NCBI RefSeq assembly: GCF_025519785.1
Contig: NZ_JAOPKZ010000004.1
Coordinates: 1-64,000, forward strand
Direction: 5' to 3'
Origin: Staphylococcus marylandisciuri
GTDB lineage: Bacteria; Bacillota; Bacilli; Staphylococcales; Staphylococcaceae
DNA: 64,000 nucleotides
Shown here: positions 45,204-55,398 of the stretch, one piece after another
Position numbering within the stretch: the stretch's first letter is position 1
How the letters are laid out: each line of letters starts with the position of its first letter
The notes under the pieces: generated by a model
Database searches by the model: none
What the model was told of the DNA's origin: nothing
What the model saw: the letters and a program-made list of their open reading frames with translations, nothing else
Program-made: the position numbers and the translations under genes

Positions 45204-45233
45204 AAAGCCACCAGGGAGTTCTGGTGGTTTTTT
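45204..45233 (+). terminator. Terminator of pdhABCD
   Basis: GCCACCAG and CTGGTGG pair around GGAGTT and are followed by TTTTTT, about 30 bases after the pdhD stop. Confidence 0.9.
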
Positions 45234-45296
45234 ATTTCATCTATCAGAAGTGAGTCATTAGTTTATTAAACAAGTAGCAGAAAGGAGATATCTAAC

Positions 45297-45566
45297 TTGG
45301 ATTATCATTACCCTCTAGATTTAGATTGGTCTAACGACGAAATGATGGATGTCATATCGTTCTTCAACCAAGTTGAAGCTTATTATGAGTCATATGTCAT
45401 CGGACAACATGTAATCGATAAATACCGCAGATTTAAAGAAATAATCCCTAGCAAAGCTGAAGAGAAACAAATTTTTAAGACATTTGAAAAAGCAAGTGGC
45501 TACAACTCATATCAAGTGGTGCAAAAAGCGAAATCTCAGTCCGATGAAAAAATTTCTAACGAGTGA
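45297..45566 (+). CDS. UPF0223 family protein
   Basis: An 89-aa protein of the UPF0223 (YktA-type) family, conserved in Firmicutes after the pdh operon. The matching pattern is [19 protein letters not shown] at residues 4-22 and [20 protein letters not shown] near 57-76. The start codon is TTG at 45297, placed by AAAGGAGATAT. No function is known and no catalytic residues stand out. Confidence 0.88.
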   Translation: MDYHYPLDLDWSNDEMMDVISFFNQVEAYYESYVIGQHVIDKYRRFKEIIPSKAEEKQIFKTFEKASGYNSYQVVQKAKSQSDEKISNE

Positions 45567-45582
45567 AAATAGTTCTTGCTAT

Positions 45583-45657
45583 TAAAGCTATATTTTGGTA
45601 CTTTTATTAAGCAGTAAACAAAAAGTTTAGTAAAAGTAAACAAGATATAGCTTTTTT
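45583..45657 (+). terminator. Long stem-loop terminator before potR
   Basis: Outer arms TAAAGCTATATTTT (45583-45596) and AAGATATAGCTTTTTT (45642-45657), with an inner arm pair TACTTTTATTA and TAGTAAAAGTA. It ends in a T run just before potR. The inner loop contains AGTAAAC / GTTTAGT / AGTAAAC repeats that may also be a regulator site. Confidence 0.6.
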
Positions 45658-45682
45658 ACGTTTGACTATAAAGAGGTATGAG

Positions 45683-46222
45683 ATGAATTTAGGACAAAAG
45701 CTTAAAGACTTAAGGAAAGTAAAAAATCTTACTCAAGAAGAGCTTGCTGAGAGAACAGATTTAACGAAGGGATATATTAGTCAAATTGAGAGTTCGCACG
45801 CATCGCCAAGTTTAGACAAGTTCTTAATTATCCTAGAAGTGCTGGGAACCGAACCAAGTGATTTCTTCAAGCAAGAAGCAGAGATGAAAGTTCTATACCC
45901 GAAAGAACAACAGATTACTTATGACGAATATGATGATGGCTACCTACTAAATTGGTTAGTGAATCAATCGAATGAATTTGAGATGGAACCTTTACTTATA
46001 ACATTGAGAGCGTATGCTTCTTATAAGCAATTTGCTCCTTCCGATTCTGAAACGTTTATTTATTGTTTAAAAGGGTGTGTGAAATTAGACTTAGGTGAAC
46101 ATGAGTATTATGCAGATCCTGGTGATGCTCTGTACTTTAAAGCAAACCAAATGCATTGTTTATCTAATCCGAGTGATCAAGCATCTCAAGCGTTGATCGT
46201 TGTAACTGCATCTTATTTATAG
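45683..46222 (+). CDS. potR: PotR-type transcriptional regulator, XRE-cupin
   Basis: A 179-aa regulator with an N-terminal Xre-type helix-turn-helix (residues about 6-60: [21 protein letters not shown]) and a C-terminal cupin (about 110-179, with [12 protein letters not shown] near the end). This layout is that of PuuR/PotR-type sensors of polyamines. The ATG at 45683 follows AAGAGG; an in-frame TTG at 45662 is less likely. The gene leads into potABCD with an 11-base gap, so it probably controls its own operon in response to polyamines, as inferred from context. Confidence 0.88.
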   Translation: MNLGQKLKDLRKVKNLTQEELAERTDLTKGYISQIESSHASPSLDKFLIILEVLGTEPSDFFKQEAEMKVLYPKEQQITYDEYDDGYLLNWLVNQSNEFEMEPLLITLRAYASYKQFAPSDSETFIYCLKGCVKLDLGEHEYYADPGDALYFKANQMHCLSNPSDQASQALIVVTASYL

Positions 46223-46232
46223 GAGGACGAAC

Positions 46233-47324
46233 ATGTCTTTATTATCCTTCAAAGGGGTGTCAAAGCAATTTGATGACACTCCGATTTTAAGAAATATAAA
46301 TATCGAGTTAGAGTCAGGATATTTTTATACGTTATTAGGTCCCTCAGGTTGCGGTAAAACGACCATCTTAAAGTTAATAGCAGGATTTGTACAACCAGAT
46401 CATGGAGAGATTATCTATAGAGGCGAAGACATACAAGGTTTAGCTCCTAATAAGAGACAAGTTAACACTGTATTTCAAGACTACGCCTTATTTCCACACC
46501 TGAATGTATTTGACAATATAGCATTTGGTCTAAGGTTAAAAGGTATGCGACAAAGAGACATTACACGAAAGGTTTCTGAATCATTAAAGCTAGTTAAGCT
46601 TGAAGGTTATGAACAGCGCTCTATATCTGAATTGAGCGGAGGCCAGAAACAGCGCATTGCAATTGCTCGTGCGATCGTTAATGAACCTGAAATTCTGTTA
46701 TTAGATGAATCTTTATCCGCCTTAGATTTAAAGCTAAGAACTGAAATGCAATATGAATTAAGAGAGCTGCAATCACGACTTGGAATTACCTTCGTATTTG
46801 TCACACATGACCAAGAGGAAGCGTTAGCACTAAGTGACTACATATATGTAATGAAAGATGGACAAGTTCAACAATTTGGTACGCCTAACGATATTTATGA
46901 TGAACCAGTCAATCGCTTTGTAGCTGATTTTATTGGGGAGTCTAATATCATACCAGGAATGATGGTGGAAGACTTTAAAGTAAATATATACGGACAAGCT
47001 TTCGACTGTGTCGACATGGGTATTCTCCCACATACAAGTGTGGAAGTGGTCATTCGTCCGGAAGATATCGATTTAGTACCTCTTGAACAGGGGTTGTTCA
47101 AAGTTACCGTGGATTCGATGTTATTTAGAGGTGTACACTATGAAATATGTTGTATTGATAAGAAAGGGTATGAATGGATTGTGCACTCTACGAAGTCTGC
47201 CACAGTTGGAGATGACATAGGTCTTTATTTTGCTCCAGAAGCGCTCCACATTATGGTCCCTGGAGAATCAGAAGAAGAGTTTGATAAGCGTATTGAGAGT
47301 TATGAGGCGAATACTCATGTCTAA
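46233..47324 (+). CDS. potA: Spermidine/putrescine ABC transporter ATPase PotA
   Basis: ABC ATPase (363 aa) of the polyamine importer. Walker [11 protein letters not shown]-loop in [10 protein letters not shown], signature [13 protein letters not shown] and Walker [13 protein letters not shown], with DES where DEP is usual. The C-terminal TOBE-type region runs from about residue 240 to the end. AGGAGG precedes the ATG. The last eight bases overlap potB. Confidence 0.95.
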   Translation: MSLLSFKGVSKQFDDTPILRNINIELESGYFYTLLGPSGCGKTTILKLIAGFVQPDHGEIIYRGEDIQGLAPNKRQVNTVFQDYALFPHLNVFDNIAFGLRLKGMRQRDITRKVSESLKLVKLEGYEQRSISELSGGQKQRIAIARAIVNEPEILLLDESLSALDLKLRTEMQYELRELQSRLGITFVFVTHDQEEALALSDYIYVMKDGQVQQFGTPNDIYDEPVNRFVADFIGESNIIPGMMVEDFKVNIYGQAFDCVDMGILPHTSVEVVIRPEDIDLVPLEQGLFKVTVDSMLFRGVHYEICCIDKKGYEWIVHSTKSATVGDDIGLYFAPEALHIMVPGESEEEFDKRIESYEANTHV

Positions 47325-48123
47325 AGTAATAAAGTTGTTGCTGTTACCTTATATCTTATGGATGGCCATGTTTATTGTGATACCTATCATTTTACTGATT
47401 TATTTTTCTTTTACTGATATACATGGTCATTTTAGTATCAATAATTACCAGCAAATCTTTTCACTCAGTTATTTACAAATGTTTGGAGAATCAGTATTCT
47501 TTGCTTTGCTTATTACAATTCTAACTTTGTTGGTAAGTTATCCGGCTGCTTACTTTTTAACTTATTCGTCTTATCAACATATACTTTTAATTCTTCTTAT
47601 CGTGCCTACTTGGCTTAATTTATTACTAAAAACCTATGCTTTTATAAGTATTTTCAGTCACGACGGTATAATCAACCAACTCATGGACTTTTTTCATTTA
47701 CCGTCGCTAAATATATTATTTACTGGCACAGCTTTCGTCATAGTAGCGACCTATATTTATATTCCCTTTATGATCTTACCAATATTTAATAGTTTAAAAG
47801 ATATACCAGTGAATGTAATTCAAGCGTCGAAAGACTTAGGTGCTGGCACGTGGGCGACTGTGTGGAGAGTGCTAATTCCTATGAGTAAAAAGGGAATAAT
47901 AACAGGGATTCAAGTTACTTTCATACCATCATTATCACTGTTTATGATTACTCGTTTGATTGCTGGTAATAAAGTGATTAACGTCGGCACTGCTATAGAA
48001 GAACAATTTCTCGTAAGTCAGAATTATGGCTTAGGTTCTTCAATAGCGCTGACACTCATTATTTTCATGATTATTGTATTACTTATCACGCAGGTGCTCA
48101 GTAAAGGTTCTAGGAAGGAATAA
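47317..48123 (+). CDS. potB: Polyamine ABC transporter permease PotB
   Basis: Membrane permease (268 aa) with about six helices. The EAA-type coupling loop is visible as [22 protein letters not shown] (about residues 170-190), which contacts PotA. The ATG at 47317 begins [17 protein letters not shown] and follows GAGGCG; an earlier in-frame start lies in potA and would add 29 charged residues before the first helix, so it is rejected. Partner of potC in the inner-membrane channel. Confidence 0.94.
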   Translation: MSKVIKLLLLPYILWMAMFIVIPIILLIYFSFTDIHGHFSINNYQQIFSLSYLQMFGESVFFALLITILTLLVSYPAAYFLTYSSYQHILLILLIVPTWLNLLLKTYAFISIFSHDGIINQLMDFFHLPSLNILFTGTAFVIVATYIYIPFMILPIFNSLKDIPVNVIQASKDLGAGTWATVWRVLIPMSKKGIITGIQVTFIPSLSLFMITRLIAGNKVINVGTAIEEQFLVSQNYGLGSSIALTLIIFMIIVLLITQVLSKGSRKE

Positions 48124-48127
48124 TGAT

Positions 48128-48922
48128 ATGAAGTGGTACGGTAAACTCTATATAGCTATTCTACTGATCTTTCTATATGTACCTATTATATTTCTAATAG
48201 TCTACTCCTTTAATTCGGGAAATACTATGACTCACTTCGAGGGATTCACCCTCAACCATTACCAATCTTTATTTAAAGATAATCGATTGATGAGCATTAT
48301 TTTTAATACACTAGGGGTAGCTCTAATAGCTGCGGCAATATCTACATTGATTGGAACGCTGGGAGCAGTAGGTGTATATTACTTAAGGCAGAAACGATTA
48401 AAGCGCATGTTGACAGCTATGAATAATATATTGTTAATTTCTTCTGACGTTGTAATTGGAGCTTCATTTCTAATTATGTTTATTGCTGTTGGACACTTAA
48501 CTGGTTTAGGCTTAGGATTGTTCACTGTCCTTCTTTCTCATGTTGCTTTCTGTATCCCTATAGTATTCTTACTCGTCTTACCGCGTCTAGCAGAGCTCAA
48601 CCCTTCTATATTAGATGCAGCTCAAGATCTAGGGGCAACTGAAATTCAAATATTGAATCGAGTCATCTTACCGCAATTGACACCCGCTATAATCGGTGGT
48701 TTTTTTATGGCTTTGACATATTCACTTGATGATTTCACAGTAAGTTTCTTCGTGACGGGTAATGGTTTTAGTGTCTTATCAGTAGAGGTTTATTCAATGG
48801 CTAGAAAAGGGATCAATATGGAAATTAATGCCATTTCCACATTACTCTTTGTAGCCATACTCATAGGAATCAGTGGCTACTTATTATTTCAAAGATATTT
48901 AAAAAGAGGTATTCAACGATGA
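48128..48922 (+). CDS. potC: Polyamine ABC transporter permease PotC
   Basis: Second permease (264 aa), with about six helices. The coupling loop is DAAQDLGATEIQILNRVILP (about residues 155-175). It starts at ATG 48128 four bases after the potB stop, with AAGGAA upstream; an in-frame ATG at 48074 lies within potB and is rejected. Its stop overlaps the potD ATG by four bases. Confidence 0.94.
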   Translation: MKWYGKLYIAILLIFLYVPIIFLIVYSFNSGNTMTHFEGFTLNHYQSLFKDNRLMSIIFNTLGVALIAAAISTLIGTLGAVGVYYLRQKRLKRMLTAMNNILLISSDVVIGASFLIMFIAVGHLTGLGLGLFTVLLSHVAFCIPIVFLLVLPRLAELNPSILDAAQDLGATEIQILNRVILPQLTPAIIGGFFMALTYSLDDFTVSFFVTGNGFSVLSVEVYSMARKGINMEINAISTLLFVAILIGISGYLLFQRYLKRGIQR

Positions 48923-49992
48923 AAACATTACTTCAAATATGTGCAAGTGCTACGGTTATCGGCATCATATGCTTAATTATCAGTCACGAATATACCTCTC
49001 ACCATGCTTCAAAGACGAAAGAAAAAGTATATATTTATAATTGGGGTGAGTATATTGATCCCAGTTTAATTCACAAGTTCGAAAAGCAAACCGGAATAAA
49101 AGTAATCTATGAAACGTTTGATTCAAATGAGGCCATGGAAGCTAAAATTCGTAATGGAGGTACGCATTACGATGTGGCTTTTCCGAGCGATTACACTGTT
49201 GAGAAGATGAAGAAAGAGCAACTACTGCACACGATCGATCACAAGAAATTATCCAACTATTGCAACCTTGATAGAGCTTATTTGAATCAAGACTTCGATA
49301 AAGGAAATCGCTATTCAATTCCTTACTTTTTTGGGACGGTAGGAATACTTTATAATAAAGAACAGTACGCCGATATCAATTTCAATTCATGGGCAAGCTT
49401 GAACCAACCTCAGTTGCGCAATGACATTTTATTAGTTGATGGTGCTAGAGAAGTAATGGGGATGGCGCTGAATAAGTTGGGATTTAGTTTGAATGATACT
49501 AATGAAGACCACTTAAATAAGGCGCAAAGTGAACTCAGTAGACTAGCACCACAGATTAGAGGTGTCGTCGGTGATGAGGTTTCGTTGATGATGTCACACC
49601 ATGAAGCTAATGTAGCTGTTGTCTGGAGCGGCGTTGCTTTACCTTTAGTGGAAGACAATCCAAATTTTGATTATGTGGTGCCTGAAGAGGGTTCAAATAT
49701 GTGGTTGGACAACATGGTTATACCTAAGACTGCACAGAATAAAGAGGGAGCATATCGGTTTATTAACTTCTTATTAGATGAAGAAAATAGTAAGCAGAAT
49801 ACAGAATGGGTAGGCTATGCAACTCCGAATAAGGCTGCACGAGCTCAACTTCCTGCCCATATTAGAAATGACAAGAGCTTCTATCCAACTCAAGCCCAAC
49901 AACGGAGCTTAGAAGTATACAGGGATTTAGGACAGCAGAAATTAGGTGAATACAATGATCGTTTTTTGGAATTTAAGATGAATTTAAGGTAG
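48919..49992 (+). CDS. potD: Polyamine-binding protein PotD
   Basis: Extracytoplasmic binding protein (357 aa) of the polyamine importer. The family's IYNWGEYIDPSLI segment is near residues 39-51, with the ligand-pocket VWSGVALP and NMWLDNMVIPK segments further on. The N-terminal hydrophobic segment (about 5-24) has no clear lipobox Cys, so it may be a membrane anchor rather than a lipoprotein signal. It is the last gene of potRABCD. No strong terminator is evident after it. Confidence 0.93.
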   Translation: MKTLLQICASATVIGIICLIISHEYTSHHASKTKEKVYIYNWGEYIDPSLIHKFEKQTGIKVIYETFDSNEAMEAKIRNGGTHYDVAFPSDYTVEKMKKEQLLHTIDHKKLSNYCNLDRAYLNQDFDKGNRYSIPYFFGTVGILYNKEQYADINFNSWASLNQPQLRNDILLVDGAREVMGMALNKLGFSLNDTNEDHLNKAQSELSRLAPQIRGVVGDEVSLMMSHHEANVAVVWSGVALPLVEDNPNFDYVVPEEGSNMWLDNMVIPKTAQNKEGAYRFINFLLDEENSKQNTEWVGYATPNKAARAQLPAHIRNDKSFYPTQAQQRSLEVYRDLGQQKLGEYNDRFLEFKMNLR

Positions 49993-50096
49993 AGATTCTG
50001 AGAGTAGTTATGTTATTGTAAATCAGATATAATAAAAGTAATAAAATTTTGAATTACATATTATTAGCACTTTAGTAAACACATGCGTACCGACAA

Positions 50097-50627
50097 AGGT
50101 TGAGACATGAAGTTTCTGTGCGCTGGGAAACCGATTAACGGCGCCCCAAAGGCAGAAATGCTCACGAGTCGGGAGCGGGACAGAAATTTAATTTGAATAA
50201 AAAGATTTCGTAGTCCCGCCCCGGCAAGGATGGCTAGAATTGAAAAAAGCTTGATACAAGCGCGTTTTCAAATCAGCCATCTACTGCCGAGATGTTGAGG
50301 GAGCGGGACAGAAATCTAATTTGAATAAAAAAGATTTCGTAGTCCCGCCCCGGCAAGGATGACTAGAATTGAAAAAAGCTTGATACAAGCGCATTTTCAA
50401 ATCAGTCATCTACTGCCAAGATGTTGAAAGAGCTTGAGACATTACATTATGTCCCAGTTTCTCTCTGTTGGGGCCCACCCCAACTTGCTTTGCTTGTGGA
50501 AACTGATTTATCAGTTTCTCTGTGTTGAGGCCCCACCCCAACTCGCATTGCTAGTGGAAACTGATGAACCAGTTTCTTTGTGTTGGGGCCCCATGCTCAA
50601 ATCTTAAACGCTTTAGTCTCGACCTCA
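50097..50627. repeat. Intergenic repeat cluster 9, tandem inverted copies
   Basis: Fills most of the 720-base gap between potD and auxB. Two tandem copies of the composite repeat in inverted orientation (nested hairpins about 50221-50291 and 50351-50421) precede three STAR-like GGGGCCC units. The first hairpin copy carries paired changes: GATGGCT opposite AGCCATC, where other copies have GATGACT and AGTCATC. A piece GCTGGGAAACCGA near 50129 resembles a sequence in the 56.5 kb region. Confidence 0.9.
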
Positions 50628-50712
50628 ATTCTAATCTTGAAACTTTAGGCTAAAAATCGTGTTAGAGGATTAACACGTCAGATATTAATGAGACATATAA
50701 GGAGCTGTTAGT

Positions 50713-51807
50713 ATGTCAGATGAACAATTCACTCAACTTAGACGCCCGGTTAATCGGGTGGGAGAGAAAGTACTAGGTTGGTTAAACTGGATTTTTCTTT
50801 TGCTTTTGACCGTAATGATGATGTTTATAGCGCTCGTATCATTTAGTAGTGATACGTCTATTCAAAAATTAGAAGCGGCATTAAATAATAATGATTTCGC
50901 GCAACAACTGTTTACAAGTTGGGACTTGAATACTACTCAATTTGTGGTTTGGTTACAAAATGGTATATGGGCAATTATAGTTTACTTTATTGTCTGTTTA
51001 CTTATCTCATTCCTCGCATTAATTTCAATGAATATTAGAATTTTAAGTGGCATTCTATTTTTAATTGCCTCTGTCATAACGTTGCCACTCATATTATTAT
51101 TTGTGACATTAATTATTCCTATCTTATTCTTTATCGTGTCAATTATGATGTTTGTGCGACGTGATAAAGTTGAGTATGCGATGTCATATGGTCCAGGTTA
51201 TAATCAGCCATTTTACAATGATGACAGAAATTATGAACAGCATGATCAACCTGAACCCAATTATGATAATCCTCGCAAGCAAGACCGTGATATAGAAGCC
51301 AATAATAATCACTATAAAGAAGATCTGCGACGCGGAGGTTACGCACCTAGTGATTACACAACTACTACTAACGAAGAACCTGAAGTGCTGTCTCGGCAAG
51401 AGAAATATAATTATAAAAAGAAATATAAATCTGAGGACTTTAACACTGGTATAGAGCAAGATAAGGAACCAGAAGTGTATGATGATGAACAACGACTTTC
51501 TAGAGAAGAAGCCATTCGTCAGCAAGAGGAAAGACGACTAAGAGAGAAAGAAGAAGCTGAGCGACGTAAGCAAGAGGAAGCTGAAGAGGCTGCACGAGTA
51601 AAGCAACAACGAAAAGAAGAAAAGGCTCAAGCACGTCAAGAGAAGAAAGAGCGTAAACAACGGTTGAAAGAAAAAAGAAAACATCAACCAAGCGCAGTGA
51701 ACCAGCGTCGTATGAATTACGAGGAGCGAAAAAAGGTCACTGGTAACCCTAGTCATCACGATGAAGATAGCGTAGAAGAATCGACAGAACATCACAAAGA
51801 AAAATAA
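50713..51807 (+). CDS. auxB: Membrane protein AuxB
   Basis: A 364-aa protein with an N-terminal membrane domain (helices about residues 18-45, 78-100 and 104-145) and a long cytoplasmic-type tail. The tail has a Tyr/Asn/Asp/Pro-rich part (about 150-195) and then a very charged Arg/Glu/Lys/Gln segment (about 245-345), probably helical or coiled coil. Its place directly after potD matches SAUSA300_1003, named AuxB, a factor that with AuxA affects beta-lactam resistance and lipoteichoic acid in S. aureus. Naming is by synteny and layout; no catalytic motif is present. Confidence 0.72.
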   Translation: MSDEQFTQLRRPVNRVGEKVLGWLNWIFLLLLTVMMMFIALVSFSSDTSIQKLEAALNNNDFAQQLFTSWDLNTTQFVVWLQNGIWAIIVYFIVCLLISFLALISMNIRILSGILFLIASVITLPLILLFVTLIIPILFFIVSIMMFVRRDKVEYAMSYGPGYNQPFYNDDRNYEQHDQPEPNYDNPRKQDRDIEANNNHYKEDLRRGGYAPSDYTTTTNEEPEVLSRQEKYNYKKKYKSEDFNTGIEQDKEPEVYDDEQRLSREEAIRQQEERRLREKEEAERRKQEEAEEAARVKQQRKEEKAQARQEKKERKQRLKEKRKHQPSAVNQRRMNYEERKKVTGNPSHHDEDSVEESTEHHKEK

Positions 51808-51874
51808 TATATTTTTACATCTAGAATAGTTGGTGATGTAGAAACGAGCCTGAGATATAAGACTCTAAAAAAAT

Positions 51875-51925
51875 GGGAGCGGGGCAGAAATCTAATTTGA
51901 ATAAAAAGATTTCTGTCCCGCTCCC
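51875..51925. repeat. Palindromic intergenic repeat 10
   Basis: A nearly perfect GGGAGCGGGGCAGAAATC ... GATTTCTGTCCCGCTCCC palindrome between convergent auxB and mntH. It may act as a bidirectional terminator although T runs are short. Confidence 0.85.
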
Positions 51926-52056
51926 GAATCGTGAGCATTTCTGTCGACATTCCTACTTCTATGACAATGTTAATCCGTATCCTAGAGTACAGAGACTTTA
52001 TGCCATAACCTCTTCTAGGAGTGCAATTTCATTGTAACTGTGACATGCTATCTAAT

Positions 52057-53397
52057 CTATAATTCTTGGAAAGTTTCGTAGATCAGATAAATATTTAATA
52101 TGCTTAATATAATTATCAGTGACCATGAAACGATATTGATCCAAATTTTATTCTTAAATTTACCCATCATTTTTCTATTATTGGTAGCGAGTTGAAGCGG
52201 AATTAGTGTAAATGGTAGTGCAATACTTAAGAACACTTGGGAGAATACCAACAACTCTTCCATCTTAGCTTCACTACCCTTGTAAATAATGAGGCATAAG
52301 ATGATAGGTAAGATAGCTAGACCACGTGTTACGAGTCGGCGAAGCCAATTAGGTAGGCGTAAGTTGATAAACCCTTCCATGACGATTTGTCCAGCAATCG
52401 TTCCAGTTATTGTAGAGTTTTGACCTGAAGCTAATAATGCTATTGCAAATAAAGTACTCATAACGGCACCCATCGTAGCCCCGAGTAACGGTTGATGATG
52501 CAACGCATTGTATAAATCATAGAATCCACCTAGTTTATCACTATCCATTCCGTAGAATAGAGCTGCGCCTAAGACGAGCAATAAACAATTAATTATAAAC
52601 GCGATACCTAACTGAATATTTGAATCCATGATAGCATATTTTATAGCCTCAGCCTTGCTTTCTTCTTTGTTGCGATCATACATTCTAGATTGAACGATTG
52701 AAGAATGTAAGTAAAGGTTATGAGGCATGATTGTAGCACCTACGATACCTAATGCGATAAAGAGGATACTATGGTTAGTTATAATCGTTTTGCTAGGTAG
52801 AAATCCTTCAAGCATAGCATTGACGTGGGGTGAAGCTACAAAAACTTCAAACACAAATATAACTAGAACTGTGAAAATAAGTACACCTACAATAGCTTCT
52901 ATCTTACGGAAGCCAAATCGCATAATAAATAATAATAAGAATACATCAAGAACGGTAATAATTGCACCGACAATTAAAGGTATATTAAAAAGTAAATCAA
53001 GTGCAATGGCACTCCCAATGACTTCTGCTATATCGGTCGCAATAATAGCGAGTTCCGCAATAATCCAAAATACGAAAGCTAACGGTTTATTTAAGTAACG
53101 ACTTGTTGCTTGCGCTAAGTCATCGCCAGTAGCTATCCCCAACCGTACTGTCATACTTTGAAGTATCATAGCTGCAATACTTGAGAGCAGTATGACGAAT
53201 AATAAGGTGTAACCAAACTGTGCTCCACCTTGCATTGAAGTTATCCAATTACCTGGATCCATATATCCTACTGCGACGAGTAATCCAGGTCCTAGATAAG
53301 AAAGCAACTTTTGACTTGCTTTGCCTTCTTTATTGACCGAAACGGTATTATTAATTTCTTCTAAACTTTTTCTAGATGCTTGCATATTCTGCTTCAA
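52057..53397 (-). CDS. mntH: Mn2+ transporter MntH (Nramp family)
   Basis: Proton-coupled Mn2+ importer (446 aa), Nramp family, with about eleven helices. The metal-binding helix-1 motif GYMDPGNW (Asp-Pro-Gly-Asn) and the helix-6 [10 protein letters not shown] (Met and His) are both present, as is the transport signature after helix 8 ([21 protein letters not shown]). The start codon is TTG at 53395-53397, placed by GAAGGTGATAAA; an internal ATG four codons in is too far from that site. An MntR-like palindrome lies upstream, so repression by manganese is likely. Confidence 0.95.
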   Translation of the reverse strand: MKQNMQASRKSLEEINNTVSVNKEGKASQKLLSYLGPGLLVAVGYMDPGNWITSMQGGAQFGYTLLFVILLSSIAAMILQSMTVRLGIATGDDLAQATSRYLNKPLAFVFWIIAELAIIATDIAEVIGSAIALDLLFNIPLIVGAIITVLDVFLLLFIMRFGFRKIEAIVGVLIFTVLVIFVFEVFVASPHVNAMLEGFLPSKTIITNHSILFIALGIVGATIMPHNLYLHSSIVQSRMYDRNKEESKAEAIKYAIMDSNIQLGIAFIINCLLLVLGAALFYGMDSDKLGGFYDLYNALHHQPLLGATMGAVMSTLFAIALLASGQNSTITGTIAGQIVMEGFINLRLPNWLRRLVTRGLAILPIILCLIIYKGSEAKMEELLVFSQVFLSIALPFTLIPLQLATNNRKMMGKFKNKIWINIVSWSLIIILSILNIYLIYETFQEL

Positions 53398-53430
53398 TTT
53401 ATCACCTTCATATTAAAACTTATATATAAC

Positions 53431-53464
53431 ACCTTAATCTAAACTTAAAGTTAGGTCAACCTAA
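53431..53464 (-). promoter_or_regulatory. MntR-like operator and promoter of mntH
   Basis: TTAGGTCAACCTAA at 53451-53464 is a palindrome (TTAGGT-CA-ACCTAA) like the boxes of DtxR/MntR regulators. On the minus strand it contains the -35 TTGACC, with a possible -10 TAAGGT 17 bases on. Overlap of operator and -35 fits Mn-dependent repression. Confidence 0.7.
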
Positions 53465-53490
53465 AAAATAATTTTGAATAACTTTGGAGA

Positions 53491-53652
53491 GGGAGCGGGA
53501 CAGAAATCTAATTTGAATAAAAAAGATTTCGTCGTCCCGCCCCGGCAAGGATGACTAGAATTGAAAAAAGCTTGATACAAGCGCGTTTTCAAATCAGTCA
53601 TCTACTACCGAAGTGTTGAAGAGACTGAGACATTACATTATGTCCCGCTCCC
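53491..53652. repeat. Intergenic hairpin repeat, cluster 11
   Basis: One inverted-orientation copy: GGGAGCGGGACAGAAATC, GATTTCGTCGTCCCGCCCCGG, nested hairpin (about 53541-53610) and the GTTGAAGAGACTGAGACATT end, then GTCCCGCTCCC. It lies between the divergent mntH and the DUF4064 gene. Confidence 0.85.
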
Positions 53653-53776
53653 TTCTATTCCCTCAGGTGCAGCCCAATATGTATAAAAATTTGAACCTAT
53701 CAGAGTGTTAGGATTTATATTTTCTGTAAAAGTATTTATCTGATAAGATAATATTAAGAAGAAAAGGAGGAAGGAT

Positions 53777-54208
53777 ATGAGTAGTAAACTTGAAAAAATA
53801 ATTGGTTGGATAGGTGTCGGATTGAGTGCGATATATACTTTCTTCATGCTACTTATCGTCATAAGTCTATACATACCTCAAACGAAAAAAGAAATTATAA
53901 ATCAATTTAAGGAACAAAATCAATCTATTTCGGTTGATCAAATAACTTTTGTTTGTAGTTATATATTAGTTGGACTGTTATTTAGTACAATTTTTGCTCT
54001 AATTGCATTATTAATTATTAAGCAGAAGCGTGTGTTATCATCTATGTTACTGATTGCGATGGCACTCGTAGGTTTATTTACATATAATTGGATTGCTGCT
54101 ATATTATGGTTAATCTCTGGAATACTACTGATTACGCGTCATCACAGAAATAAAAGACATTCAGATAGATTTAATCGTTATCATTTCGAGGCTCCAGAAC
54201 GAAGATAA
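53777..54208 (+). CDS. DUF4064-like membrane protein
   Basis: A 143-aa membrane protein with four hydrophobic helices (about residues 10-32, 58-82, 85-108 and 108-124) and a basic C-terminal tail rich in Arg, His and Lys. It resembles DUF4064 proteins common in staphylococci (LEKIIGWIGVGLSAIYTF at the start). AAAGGAGGAAGG precedes the ATG. The gene sits in the same region in S. aureus. Function is unknown. Confidence 0.78.
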   Translation: MSSKLEKIIGWIGVGLSAIYTFFMLLIVISLYIPQTKKEIINQFKEQNQSISVDQITFVCSYILVGLLFSTIFALIALLIIKQKRVLSSMLLIAMALVGLFTYNWIAAILWLISGILLITRHHRNKRHSDRFNRYHFEAPERR

Positions 54209-54236
54209 TGAGTTAATCGAACAGTACTTTGTAAAG

Positions 54237-54294
54237 CTAAAAGGCAATGACTACTTTCGGAGTTCATCCGCTTAAAGTAGGCATTGCCTTTTGT
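54237..54294. terminator. Bidirectional terminator
   Basis: AAAAGGCAATGACTACTTT pairs with AAAGTAGGCATTGCCTTTT around a GGAGTTCATCCGC loop. A-rich on one side and T-rich on the other, between convergent DUF4064 and UPF0637 genes. Confidence 0.85.
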
Positions 54295-54413
54295 ATGATA
54301 TATTGTAAGGTTATAATTTGGACGATATTCATGAGCTATACTTTTACTAAGTGACTTCCGCTTTTGCACAAGTGACACATAGGTAATAGTTAGGAGTATG
54401 ACTCATTGAATAG

Positions 54414-55025
54414 CTATTTAAAAAATCTTAATAAGTGTTTGAACGTATCTTCTAAAAAGTATAGAAATGCTTGATCTTTCTTTAGTCGATAGTCATTTGG
54501 ATCTAACGTTCTAGCAACAAATAGTTCGCCTTTTTTAACATTTTTCACTCGATCAATTGCTGATTGAATATCTTCTGTAGATAAATCTTTAATATACTTT
54601 TTCTCCGGTTTCATATGATCAAGACTTAAACAGTAATCTTCAGGTAGCGAAGTTAAGTAATCCAACTGTTCTTCAAATACTTTGACTTGTTCTTCTTTAT
54701 CCTTAGCTTCATGCATAACACCATACATGACGAACAGTTGGTCACGGAATAAGCCGATTTGAAAGTGAGGTTGCATCTTATAGCCACGTTTATTCGTAGC
54801 GAATGCTACCCATGTATCTTTAGGTGGGTTAACACTGCGCCTTGCGTGTTTAGCCACGTGAGGGTAGAATACTTCGCCAGTTTCTGTTTCTAGAAATTGA
54901 GAGAAATATTCACCTAATTCCTGAAGCTGAGGGCGTATATGCTCATTTAATGCTTCCATTCGTGCGTCGAGACCATCAACTTCAAATACTTTAAAATCAT
55001 TAGGTTTAAATGTATATAGAGTCAT
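54414..55025 (-). CDS. UPF0637 (DUF1054) family protein
   Basis: A 203-aa cytosolic protein of the DUF1054 family, known from Firmicutes. Characteristic parts are [19 protein letters not shown] near the start, [17 protein letters not shown] near 58-74 and [20 protein letters not shown] in the middle. AGGAGGATAC precedes the ATG. No enzymatic activity is assigned to the family as far as I know. Confidence 0.88.
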   Translation of the reverse strand: MTLYTFKPNDFKVFEVDGLDARMEALNEHIRPQLQELGEYFSQFLETETGEVFYPHVAKHARRSVNPPKDTWVAFATNKRGYKMQPHFQIGLFRDQLFVMYGVMHEAKDKEEQVKVFEEQLDYLTSLPEDYCLSLDHMKPEKKYIKDLSTEDIQSAIDRVKNVKKGELFVARTLDPNDYRLKKDQAFLYFLEDTFKHLLRFFK

Positions 55026-55262
55026 TGTATCCTCCTCATAAGCTTATATATTGTAGATATTGTAGCATAGTTTAAGAAAATACTCATTGTAAGTGCCATT
55101 GGTTAAAAGTTAAAATGAATATATCACATTGTGTGTAAAATAATATAATTCATTTTGGTTTTAAGTATAAGCGTGTTACTATTAAGTTCACTAAGAATTG
55201 TTAGTAATTCACTCTGAATTGTTAGGTTATATTGAAGGAGCTTAATACTTAACGATTTAAGT

Positions 55263-55276
55263 TGTAAACGCTTACG
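55263..55276. promoter_or_regulatory. cre-like site upstream of the IMPase gene
   Basis: TGTAAACGCTTACG resembles the CcpA box TGNAANCGNNNNCA with one mismatch at the end. It is 120 bases before the gene. A 10-bp direct repeat GAATTGTTAG also occurs about 70 bases upstream of it (55196-55226). No other feature is seen in the 55.03-55.40 kb gap. Confidence 0.45.
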
Positions 55277-55398
55277 CAAGTATTTGAATCTAAAGAGCTA
55301 ATTTTAATAAAAATGTGAAAGATACGAATCCCCTTTATACTTGTGTGAGCTGAAATAAAAAAGGTTGAGTTTTAATGTAATAAACAGGAGATGATCAT

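Noticed and set aside
51184..51795. Hydrophobic antisense frames opposite auxB
   Set aside because: Leu/Phe/Ser-rich products arise from the complement of the Lys/Glu/Arg-rich auxB tail. No start signals.
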